From Patescibacteria group bacterium (GTDB taxonomy: Bacteria; Patescibacteriota; Microgenomatia; Levybacterales; UBA12049): 13,330 nucleotides of DNA. Location of the stretch: NCBI GenBank assembly GCA_018900295.1, contig JAHIGH010000140.1:1-13330 (forward strand). Direction: 5' to 3'. The stretch's first letter is position 1, and each line of letters begins with the position of its first letter. Both the position numbers and the translations under genes were made by a program. Shown here piece after piece: positions 5,746 through 12,335 of this stretch. A model generated the notes under the pieces. The model worked only from the letters and a program-made list of their open reading frames with translations. It was not told where the DNA came from and did not search any database.

Positions 5746-6919
5746 AGATATAAAATATATTGATTCTGTAATGCTAGTTGATAAAAGGATATTGTTCCGG
5801 GTGGATTATAATGTTTCTCTTTCCGAGGACAGGACGATTGCAGATGATGAGAGGATCGTACAATCGCTGCCAAGTATAAAAAGGCTTTATCCGAAGAATA
5901 AGTTGATACTTGTTTCCCATCTGGACAGACCGAGAAAACGCGATCCCAAACTATCGCTCGTGGTTGTTGTAAAACGATTACAGAAATATTTGCCCGGCGT
6001 GAAAATCTCACTTGTTCCGGATTTTTTGAGTAAAAATAAGGAGATTTTTGAGGAACAAAAGAACGGGGAAATTCTGGTTTTGGAAAACATAAGATTCTAT
6101 CCGGGAGAAGAAAATAATGATTCCGAGTTTGCGAAGCATTTGGCTTCGCTTGCTGATGTTTACGTAAACGACGCATTCGCGGTTTGTCATCGGGCTGCCG
6201 CATCAGTCGTAGGCGTTCCCAAACTCCTACCATCTTACGGAGGGCTGCTTCTTAAAAAGGAAGTTGAAATGATAAAGAAGGTCATTAAAAACCCCAAAAA
6301 ACCATTGGTGGCAATTATCGGCGGAGCAAAAATATCGACCAAGATCAATTTGATCGGCCACCTAACTGAAATTGCAGATTACGTATTACTGGGAGGAGGA
6401 CTCGCGAATGTGTTCTTTTTGGCACAGGGACACAATATCGGTAAAAGTATTTGTGAGTATGAATTGGTTGAAAAAGCCAGGCAATTGTTATTTGCCGCTT
6501 CTGCCAGACAAACCGCGATTGTTTTGCCAACAGATGTGTTAGTTGGGGACGCAGAAAACAGGGAGAAGGGCGGGGAAATACGAAAAGTAAGTGAAATTTC
6601 CGACGGCGAGGCGATTTTGGATATCGGCCCTGAAACGAAAGCGCAATTCGGCTCGATCATCGCCCGGGCGAAAACTATTATTTGGAATGGACCTGTGGGG
6701 TATTTCGAGAATCCCCTTTTCAAGCAAGGGACTGATTTTATCTATTATTCTATCGCTCATAATCCTGAGGCAATTTCAATCGTCGGAGGAGGCGATACGA
6801 TAGCCGCTATAAGTAATAAGGAGTATTTGGGGAAAATTACTCATATTTCAACAGGCGGAGGAGCGATGCTGGAATTTATCGAGAACGGAACTTTACCGGG
6901 AATTAAGGCGCTTGAGTAA
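5738..6919 (+). CDS. pgk: Phosphoglycerate kinase
   Basis: The 393 residues are the usual length. The enzyme moves phosphate between 1,3-bisphosphoglycerate and ADP, or the reverse in gluconeogenesis. Two-domain signatures appear in order: ILFRVDYNVSL near the N-terminus and SHLDRP with its substrate-binding Arg. Next are LENIRFYPGEE and YVNDAFAVCHRAAASV (the family usually has YVNDAFGxxHRAHAS). Then come GGAKISTKI, GGGLANVF, WNGPVGYFE, GGGDTIAAI and the C-terminal STGGGAMLEFIENGTLPGI. The ATG lies inside the last codons of fbp (8-bp overlap). No ribosome-binding site stands at a useful distance, so translation is probably coupled to fbp. No convincing terminator follows; a palindromic repeat sits just past the stop. 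Confidence 0.96.
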   Translation: MPKDIKYIDSVMLVDKRILFRVDYNVSLSEDRTIADDERIVQSLPSIKRLYPKNKLILVSHLDRPRKRDPKLSLVVVVKRLQKYLPGVKISLVPDFLSKNKEIFEEQKNGEILVLENIRFYPGEENNDSEFAKHLASLADVYVNDAFAVCHRAAASVVGVPKLLPSYGGLLLKKEVEMIKKVIKNPKKPLVAIIGGAKISTKINLIGHLTEIADYVLLGGGLANVFFLAQGHNIGKSICEYELVEKARQLLFAASARQTAIVLPTDVLVGDAENREKGGEIRKVSEISDGEAILDIGPETKAQFGSIIARAKTIIWNGPVGYFENPLFKQGTDFIYYSIAHNPEAISIVGGGDTIAAISNKEYLGKITHISTGGGAMLEFIENGTLPGIKALE

Positions 6920-6926
6920 TTTAAAT

Positions 6927-6975
6927 CATGTTACACAAAAATAATTTGTCATTCCCGCGAAGGCGGGAATCCAGT
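6927..6975 (+). repeat. Palindromic repeat copy downstream of pgk
   Basis: CATGTTACACA (6927-6937) is followed by TTGTC and a perfect 8-bp palindrome ATTCCCGC / GCGGGAAT (6951-6958, 6963-6970), then CCAG. It matches the left half of the element at 4527-4667. The right inverted end is not visible. It could form a hairpin in the pgk mRNA 3' end, but there is no T-run to make it an intrinsic terminator. Confidence 0.7.
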
Positions 6976-7027
6976 AGGGATAACTGTAGCTCCTTTGTCA
7001 AATCCTGAACCATTACTTAATAATGCT

Positions 7028-7056
7028 TTTACAAAATTTGTTTCCTGTGCTATAAT
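7028..7056 (+). promoter_or_regulatory. Extended -10 promoter of the PcfJ-domain gene
   Basis: TTTACA (7028-7033), a 17-base spacer and TATAAT (7051-7056), preceded by TGC at 7048-7050, which gives an extended -10. The start would be near 7063, leaving a short leader that contains AGGA (7063-7066) before the ATG at 7075. Confidence 0.7.
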
Positions 7057-7074
7057 TGTTATAGGATACATTTT

Positions 7075-8694
7075 ATGAGAAACATAGAGCGGTTATCAGG
7101 AGCAGGCATTCGATTTGTTGATAAAAAAAGAGAGCCGAATATTAACGACCTTCAACGGCAATACGGTAAAATCCTGGCTGGTTTTTCAGATAAAAACCGT
7201 CCTGGAAAAGAGTCTAAAATTAGTGATACATTTCAGATTGTAAGCGAGCGACTGGAAAAACAAGAGGGTTTTGTTTTTGGAAAGCGTCAAAAAGACATTC
7301 TTAAACTCAAACTAGCCCGCCATCTTCTGAAGATTCCGAAGGATGAAACTATAGATCATAATACTCTCTATGATGCAATAAAAGAATCTCCCAGGTTCCT
7401 TAATGAGAATAGCGGTTCTCTTCATCATCTTCTTAAAACCCACGAACAAAAAACCGTTCAAAAAATAGCCGAGATGCGAAAAAAGCGAGCCGAGATGACC
7501 GGCGAGAAAGGACTCAATCCTTACGAAGCTCTTTTTACAACTAAATCAGGCAATTACTATCTTGCCCGTCTTCTCAATATGCCACACTTGCAAGAGGAAT
7601 CAGAATATATGAGAAACTGCGTAGGCACAAGTGATTCTTATATCAATAGAATGAAAAAAGGCGAAATAGAAATTTTTTCTTTCCGAAAATTAGAAGACGA
7701 TGCGCCCTTGCTTACGATTGAGTATAATTTAAAGACAGGAATAATTGAGCAAATCAAAAAGAAAAACGACAAATATCTTGCTCTAACTGACCTTTTCTTT
7801 GAAGACGCGATTGATGCTTTAAAACAACTCCGCGATACCAAGAACGACCAGGGCAAACCCCGGGAAATCGAACAAATCAATCCTAACGAACTTAAAGACA
7901 TTAGCGTCAAACCCGAGCATATTTTAACTGACCGAGGCGAGATTCATTTTAGGGATATAAAGGAGAAGAATCCATTTATATTGAAAGCAGCAGAAATAAA
8001 ACCTACTCCCGATATTACCCATAAAGACGCGGCAAAACTGCTACAAATCTTTGAACATCTGGAATTCAAGCCAGAGCAGATAGCCCATCAGCCAAACGAA
8101 ATCAACAAAAATACCAAAACGTATGTCGGAAAACTTGAGCCGGGTATTTTTGGCCTTATCCAGCAATACAACATTGAGCATATCTACACTCAATTTCCCG
8201 AAGGCAAAGTCGGTCTTGAAAAGGACTTTGAGGTGGGACCAATAACCCTTGAAGAGTTTGAAAGAAAGAGAGAGCAATACAATAAAACCGTCACTGATGA
8301 ATCGCAAAAAATCGAAATCGGGAGTTATGCCGAAGAAATGATGAAAAGTAAAGATTTCGCCACACTCAAAAAACCAGAGCAAATGACGCTTGTTTGGCTC
8401 AAAGTCCGCAATTTGGGGGTTGAAAAACACACGACCATCGAAGAAATCTACCACCACGCCCAAAAATTAGGTTTAGATATTTTGCCACCCGAAGCCGCTC
8501 CCTATCTGCTTCTTCGCCACATTAATCAGCTATTAGGTAAAGGTATTGGGATTGGTACGAAGAAAATTATTGACGAAAGCGGTAGTCCGCGTAGGTTCGA
8601 GCTGGAGCGCTCCGGCTGGGGTAGGACGTTAGGGGGACGCGAGGACTCCAAATTCAGCCCCAGCTATAAGGTCGTGTTTCGCCTCCCAAAGTAA
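7075..8694 (+). CDS. PcfJ-domain protein of unknown function
   Basis: A 539-residue soluble, charged protein. Residues about 178-235 hold the PcfJ-like pattern: YMRNCVGT, a Tyr-containing helix ending in KKGE, FSFRK, TIEY and IIEQIKKKNDKYL. This follows the family's NCVGxY...G...R...TIE...Q.KgxxN. PcfJ was named from a conjugative plasmid and its biochemical role is not known. The N-terminal 170 residues are Lys/Glu-rich and probably helical. Residues about 440-539 look like a separate module (LGLDILPPEAAPYLLL, then a Gly-rich tail with GWGRTLGG). The last 120 bases are clearly richer in G and C than the rest of the gene. The start has its own promoter and a weak AGGA site eight bases upstream. 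It stands alone between two palindromic repeats, in a pocket that may be accessory DNA. Confidence 0.8.
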   Translation: MRNIERLSGAGIRFVDKKREPNINDLQRQYGKILAGFSDKNRPGKESKISDTFQIVSERLEKQEGFVFGKRQKDILKLKLARHLLKIPKDETIDHNTLYDAIKESPRFLNENSGSLHHLLKTHEQKTVQKIAEMRKKRAEMTGEKGLNPYEALFTTKSGNYYLARLLNMPHLQEESEYMRNCVGTSDSYINRMKKGEIEIFSFRKLEDDAPLLTIEYNLKTGIIEQIKKKNDKYLALTDLFFEDAIDALKQLRDTKNDQGKPREIEQINPNELKDISVKPEHILTDRGEIHFRDIKEKNPFILKAAEIKPTPDITHKDAAKLLQIFEHLEFKPEQIAHQPNEINKNTKTYVGKLEPGIFGLIQQYNIEHIYTQFPEGKVGLEKDFEVGPITLEEFERKREQYNKTVTDESQKIEIGSYAEEMMKSKDFATLKKPEQMTLVWLKVRNLGVEKHTTIEEIYHHAQKLGLDILPPEAAPYLLLRHINQLLGKGIGIGTKKIIDESGSPRRFELERSGWGRTLGGREDSKFSPSYKVVFRLPK

Positions 8695-8714
8695 ACCTCA
8701 TCCAGCGTGATATC

Positions 8715-8804
8715 TTTGTACGACTTACAGATTCGTGCGGAAAATAGTATTTGTATATACTGGATTCCCGCCTTCGCGGGAATGACAAGTGTAAGTCGTA
8801 TTTG
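8715..8804. mobile_element. 82-bp MITE-like element with 10-bp inverted ends
   Basis: Perfect inverted ends TACGACTTAC (8719-8728) and GTAAGTCGTA (8791-8800) flank the palindrome ATTCCCGC / GCGGGAAT (8764-8771, 8776-8783). TTTG stands on both outer sides (8715-8718 and 8801-8804), as a 4-bp target duplication would. It carries no ORF. The core is the same as at 4527-4667 and 6927-6975, in inverted orientation relative to the latter. The transposase that would move it is not in the window; the Tn5-type remnant at 3281 is not evidently related. Confidence 0.65.
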
Positions 8805-8853
8805 ATGGAATATTTAAAATATTATAAAACTAAGGGTGAGTGAGGGGAATAAT

Positions 8854-8907
8854 TTAGTCGTTTATTTCAGCGAAGAGAGATTGAGAGGATAATCTATTAC
8901 CTCCGGG
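8854..8907 (-). pseudogene. Short echo of the pps 3' end
   Basis: Bases 8864-8907 align without gaps to 9633-9676, the last codons of pps, with 34 of 44 identical. In the same relative frame the minus strand reads GGNRLSSQSLFAEIND-stop (8854-8901), against GDNGIASQSLFAELPKN-stop in pps. An in-frame TGA lies less than ten codons upstream, so no gene remains. It is either the decayed tail of a pps copy or one copy of a small repeat that also forms the pps C-terminus. Confidence 0.55.
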
Positions 8908-8955
8908 AAAGTAAAATATTTCACCTCACAGATATAATTTCAACTTTTTCAACCC

Positions 8956-8984
8956 CCCGGGGCTAAATGACTTCAAGCCTCGGG
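8956..8984. other. GC-rich hairpin upstream of the toxin-antitoxin promoter
   Basis: CCCGGGGC (8956-8963) pairs with GCCTCGGG (8977-8984), eight pairs including one G-T, around a 13-base loop. It stands out in an AT-rich intergenic stretch and has no T-run on either strand, so it is not a standard terminator. It ends 14 bases before the -35 box of the toxin promoter. I do not recognise a known RNA class. Confidence 0.4.
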
Positions 8985-8998
8985 AGAAAATTAATGCC

Positions 8999-9026
8999 TT
9001 GACTTTGTAGCACAATGAGCTACAAT
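8999..9026 (+). promoter_or_regulatory. Toxin-antitoxin promoter with internal operator
   Basis: TTGACT (8999-9004), a 16-base spacer and TACAAT (9021-9026). A perfect inverted repeat TTGTAGC (9005-9011) / GCTACAA (9019-9025) with a 7-base centre fills the spacer and overlaps the -10 box. This is where an autorepressing RHH antitoxin, alone or with its toxin, would block RNA polymerase. The predicted transcription start (9033) is the A of the toxin ATG. Confidence 0.7.
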
Positions 9027-9032
9027 GTAATT

Positions 9033-9293
9033 ATGATCGTGGTTAGTGGTTTGGTGTGGGATGAATGGAATCGTGAGCATCTTGCACGACACAGCATTTC
9101 ACCTGAAGAGGTTGAAGAAGTTTGCCACGGTAAATATAAAATATCTGAAAGTTATAGAAAGCGATTATTGATCGTTGGCAAAACAACGAGAGGTAGAAAG
9201 ATAGCAATTGTACTTTCACCTCAAGATAGAAGTTTAAAGTATTATGACAACGGTGTCTATTACGTTATTACGGCATTTGAAAAGGAGGTGTAA
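9033..9293 (+). CDS. brnT: BrnT-type toxin (DUF497 family)
   Basis: An 86-residue protein with the BrnT/DUF497 layout. VWDEWNREHLARHSISPEEVEEV (8-30) corresponds to the family's F.WD..N..H...HGIS.EEVEEV. It is followed by a basic strand region (YRKRLLIVGKTTRGRKIAIVLS) and the terminal YYVITAFE. Characterised BrnT toxins are RelE-fold ribonucleases that stop translation. I chose the ATG at 9033. An upstream ATG at 9015 lies inside the operator and overlaps the -10 box, so it cannot be in the mRNA. The message is then leaderless. Its 3' end carries the ribosome-binding site of the antitoxin, two bases before the next ATG. The toxin-first order is normal for BrnT-BrnA. Confidence 0.85.
   Translation: MIVVSGLVWDEWNREHLARHSISPEEVEEVCHGKYKISESYRKRLLIVGKTTRGRKIAIVLSPQDRSLKYYDNGVYYVITAFEKEV
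9281..9289 (+). promoter_or_regulatory. Strong ribosome-binding site of the antitoxin
   Basis: AAGGAGGTG, an almost complete anti-16S match, lies inside the last toxin codons, six bases before the antitoxin ATG at 9296. It is the strongest site in the window, while the toxin itself has none. Confidence 0.85.
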
Positions 9294-9295
9294 AT

Positions 9296-9580
9296 ATGAA
9301 AAAAACAAGACAGTCTGCTCCAAATGAATCAATTTTTAGAGATAGAGAAAAAGAAGCGAAGTTTTGGGAAGAAAATTTTGATGATGCTTGGGAAGCTGGT
9401 AAGCCTAGAAAAGCTAAGTTCGCTAAAAATTTATCGGAAACAATCAATATTCGTTTGGATTCTAAAACACTTAATATTGTTAGGGATGAAGCAAAAAACA
9501 AAGGATTGGGACCGACACAATTAATTAGAATGTGGATTCTGGAAAAAATCGGCAAAAAAGTAAATCCTGCAGGAGTTTAG
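9296..9580 (+). CDS. CopG/BrnA-type ribbon-helix-helix antitoxin
   Basis: A 94-residue partner of the toxin. The N-terminal part (12-36) is acidic/aromatic with AKFWEENFDDAWEAG, like the FWE..D..D segment of CopG-type antitoxins, and should wrap the toxin. Residues 47-86 form the ribbon-helix-helix. A strand SETINIRLD is followed by helix TLNIVRDEAKNKG, then the turn and second helix GPTQLIRMWILEKI. Such a dimer binds short palindromes, and a fitting one (9005-9025) overlaps the operon promoter. The gene follows the toxin after two bases. Its ribosome-binding site is much stronger than that of the toxin, so it should be made in excess. The stop is 39 bases from the convergent pps stop, with no clear terminator between. 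Confidence 0.88.
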   Translation: MKKTRQSAPNESIFRDREKEAKFWEENFDDAWEAGKPRKAKFAKNLSETINIRLDSKTLNIVRDEAKNKGLGPTQLIRMWILEKIGKKVNPAGV

Positions 9581-9619
9581 GGGTGGTTTCTTCCTAATAT
9601 CTTTGGCGATTTGTGAAGA

Positions 9620-12157
9620 TTAATTCTTGGGTAATTCTGCGAAGAGGGATTGGGAGGCTATTCCATTATCACCGGTTAAACGCGGCTTTTGGTTTTTTTC
9701 CGTCTTTATTAGTTTTTCGAGGACATTGAACCTTTGTATTGTCGGCAAAACTGAATCCGGGCACAGGGAAACAGAATCTATTCCTTCACGGACCAAAAAT
9801 TCAGCAAATTTCGGAAAATCAGATGGACCTTGTCCGCATATTCCCACAGGTAATCCATTCTTGTGTGCATGCTTTATAAGATGCTTTATGAGTATATGAA
9901 CCGCTTCGTTATTTTCATTTGCTATATGCCCGATAAGTCCCGAGTCGCGGTCAAGTCCAAGCGTTAACTGTGTTAGGTCGTTTGATCCTATTGAAAAGCC
10001 ATCAAACAGCTTGGAGAATTCTTCGACAAGAAGAATATTTGAGGGGATCTCGGCCATAACCCATATTTGCAGATCTTTGGATAATTGTTTTTTTTCTCTG
10101 CTATTTTTATTTTTGGTGTGCGTTAATCCGTTTTTTTCCATCTCTGCCAAAATCTTTTGGCCTTCTTCAGGAGTACGGCAGAAAGGTATCATCACTTGCA
10201 AATTGTAAAGTCCCATCTCTTCCCTCACTCTTTTTACCGCCTGGCATTCAAGCGCGAATGCTTGTGTATATTTAGGATCAGTATATCTGCTCGCGCCGCG
10301 CCAGCCAAGCATCGGATTTTCTTCGATGGGCTCAAATTCTTTTCCTCCTATGAGGCCTGCATATTCATTTGATTTAAAATCACTAAGCCTCAATAAAACA
10401 TCATTCGGATAAAAAGCTGCCGCAATAGTCGCTATCCCATAAGCCAGTTTGTCTACATAATAAGCGGATTTGTCAGTATATCCTTGCGTCATTTTGTCTA
10501 TTTGCTTTTTTGTTTTTGTGTCTTTCAGTGTATCGTAATGTATGAGCGCGTTGGGGTGGATCTTGATGTAATTGGAGACAATAAACTCCTCCCTTGCCAA
10601 TCCAACTCCTTTATTTGGTATAAATGAATAATTGAAAGCTAACTCCGGATTGGCTACTATCATTTTTACTTCTGTTTTTGGGAATTTGAGGCTTGTGATA
10701 TCTGTTTTTTCTATTTTGAACCGGAGCAACCCTTCATATACAACTCCCTCTCCTCCTTGCGCGCAACACACGGTTACCTTCTGGCCGTTTTTGATAACTT
10801 TTGTCGCATTACCTGTCCCGACAATTGCCGGAATACCAAGTTCGCGGGAAACAATTGCGGCATGAGATGTGCGTCCTCCTGCATTGGTGACTATGGCACT
10901 GGCTATTTTCATAATCGGCTCCCAATCCGGATCGGTAATCTCAGTAATCAATACGTCTCCTTTTTGGAATTTATCTATTTGAGACGGATCTTTTATGAAG
11001 CGCGCTTCTCCCTGGCCGATTTTTTTACCAACCGCAGCACCTGTGGTCAGTGCTTTTCCTTTTTCAAGAAGCACATAGTCTTCGAGAAGTTTTACGTTAT
11101 TTCTGGATTGGACTGTTTCGGGGCGCGCCTGGACGATGAATAATTCATCCTTTTCACTGTCATATGCCCATTCAATATCCATGGGTCTTTTATAGTGATC
11201 TTCTATCATCGCTCCCCATCTGGCAAGCTTGAGAATCAGGTCATCAGACAAAATATAAGTCTCCCTATCTTTAAGGGAAACCGAAACTTCTTTTGTCGAT
11301 TTTCTTCCGCTTGCCGCATAAAGGAGTTTCTTCTTTTTGCTTCCGAGTCTCTTGCTTATGATAGGACGGAATCCTTTTTTGAGAGAAGGCTTGAATACCA
11401 TGAATTCGTCAGGGGTGACAATTCCTTTTACAGTGAACTCGCCAAGTCCCCATGATCCGTTGATGAGGATAACGTCAGGGAACCCGCTTTCCGTATGGAG
11501 AGTGAATAAGACTCCGCTTGATCCTTTGTCGCTTCTTGCCATTTTTTGTACACCTACGGACAGCGCGACTTGAAAATGGCTATATTTTTGATCTACGCGA
11601 TAGGAAATAGCCCTGTTGGTAAAAAGAGAAGCAAAAGCTTCTTTGATATATTTAAGAAGGTCTTTTTCGCCGCGAATATTCAGATAGGATTCCTGTTGTC
11701 CGGCGAAGGAAGCATCGGGCATATCTTCGGCTGTCGCGGAGGAACGCACAGCAACATCCAGCTCAGTTACTTTCCTGTTAAGTTTTTTGGCAAGCATTTG
11801 ATAAGCCAAACGGGTATCCTTCTCCAAATCTTTCGGGAATGGTGACGAAGTTATGAGGCGGCGAATTTTACTGCCTACTTCTTCAAGTTGGCGCATATTG
11901 TGCGTATTTAATCCTGTTAATATATCCTGTATTTTTTTATCGATTTTATTTTTTTCAATGAACTGCTTATAGGCATAGGTTGTAACCGCAAATCCAAATG
12001 GAACTTGTATTTTCTCGCCGGGGAATGATAGAGAAGGAGTATTGGTGAGGTTCTGATACATCTCTCCGAGATTGGCATTCTTACCACCTACAAGATCAAT
12101 ATCATCTTTATTTATTTCATCGAACCACAGAATGAACTTTTGGCTTTTTTTAGTCAT
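9620..12157 (-). CDS. ppsA: Phosphoenolpyruvate synthase (pyruvate, water dikinase)
   Basis: The 845-residue enzyme makes PEP from pyruvate and ATP, releasing AMP and phosphate, as the entry to gluconeogenesis. Domains in order: an N-terminal ATP-binding domain (about 10-350) with LVGGKNANLGEM, VAVRSSATAEDMPDASFAGQ and the ending DELFIVQARPETVQS; a swivelling phosphohistidine domain with GGRTSHAAIVSREL (His432); and a C-terminal TIM-barrel PEP domain with RLSDFKSNEYAGLIGG (591-605), GWRG, GFSIGSNDLTQ and VGICGQGPSD (catalytic Cys774). The signatures are of PEP synthase, not of pyruvate phosphate dikinase. The last 25 residues form a charged tail beyond the catalytic domain, ending ASQSLFAELPKN, and this tail is echoed in the intergenic region at 8864-8907. 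A basic insertion (about 679-692) interrupts the barrel. No ribosome-binding site is clear before the ATG. The gene is divergent from thiL. Confidence 0.95.
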   Translation of the reverse strand: MTKKSQKFILWFDEINKDDIDLVGGKNANLGEMYQNLTNTPSLSFPGEKIQVPFGFAVTTYAYKQFIEKNKIDKKIQDILTGLNTHNMRQLEEVGSKIRRLITSSPFPKDLEKDTRLAYQMLAKKLNRKVTELDVAVRSSATAEDMPDASFAGQQESYLNIRGEKDLLKYIKEAFASLFTNRAISYRVDQKYSHFQVALSVGVQKMARSDKGSSGVLFTLHTESGFPDVILINGSWGLGEFTVKGIVTPDEFMVFKPSLKKGFRPIISKRLGSKKKKLLYAASGRKSTKEVSVSLKDRETYILSDDLILKLARWGAMIEDHYKRPMDIEWAYDSEKDELFIVQARPETVQSRNNVKLLEDYVLLEKGKALTTGAAVGKKIGQGEARFIKDPSQIDKFQKGDVLITEITDPDWEPIMKIASAIVTNAGGRTSHAAIVSRELGIPAIVGTGNATKVIKNGQKVTVCCAQGGEGVVYEGLLRFKIEKTDITSLKFPKTEVKMIVANPELAFNYSFIPNKGVGLAREEFIVSNYIKIHPNALIHYDTLKDTKTKKQIDKMTQGYTDKSAYYVDKLAYGIATIAAAFYPNDVLLRLSDFKSNEYAGLIGGKEFEPIEENPMLGWRGASRYTDPKYTQAFALECQAVKRVREEMGLYNLQVMIPFCRTPEEGQKILAEMEKNGLTHTKNKNSREKKQLSKDLQIWVMAEIPSNILLVEEFSKLFDGFSIGSNDLTQLTLGLDRDSGLIGHIANENNEAVHILIKHLIKHAHKNGLPVGICGQGPSDFPKFAEFLVREGIDSVSLCPDSVLPTIQRFNVLEKLIKTEKNQKPRLTGDNGIASQSLFAELPKN

Positions 12158-12192
12158 TTGCTTTTCTTTTGAAATTATTTCGATTTTATCAA

Positions 12193-12207
12193 ATATCTAT
12201 AAGATAT
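12193..12207. promoter_or_regulatory. Inverted repeat in the pps-thiL divergent region
   Basis: ATATCT and AGATAT form a perfect 6-bp inverted repeat around a 3-base centre, 36 bp upstream of the pps ATG. A second palindrome, AAGAT/ATCTT, lies at 12223-12233. Their position between two divergent genes would suit an operator, but AT-rich palindromes of this size arise by chance. I could not settle a pps promoter; TATAAT-like boxes there lack good -35 partners. Confidence 0.25.
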
Positions 12208-12319
12208 GCTACAGCATTATAAAAGATTATCTTGCCATATACCTGACAGAAATACTGCAAGCCTGACAAGTTTTGGACAAAATGCGAACATAGATAAGGC
12301 AAGGAGTTTTTAATGAGGG

Positions 12320-12328
12320 TGGTATAAT
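12320..12328 (+). promoter_or_regulatory. Extended -10 promoter of thiL
   Basis: TGG followed by TATAAT (12323-12328) is an extended -10 element without a recognisable -35. It ends seven bases before the thiL ATG, so the transcript should begin at the start codon. Confidence 0.6.
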
Positions 12329-12335
12329 TAATCTT

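Noticed and set aside
8764..8783. Palindrome as intrinsic terminator of the PcfJ-domain gene
   Set aside because: The stem is strong but no T-run follows on either strand, and the same palindrome recurs in other contexts as a repeat core.
4527..8804. Recurring palindromes as a CRISPR array
   Set aside because: The copies are thousands of bases apart, differ in outer structure, and have no regular spacers.
9015..9032. Upstream ATG of the BrnT-type toxin
   Set aside because: It lies inside the operator and overlaps the -10 box, so it cannot be in the transcript. The family similarity starts after the second ATG at 9033.
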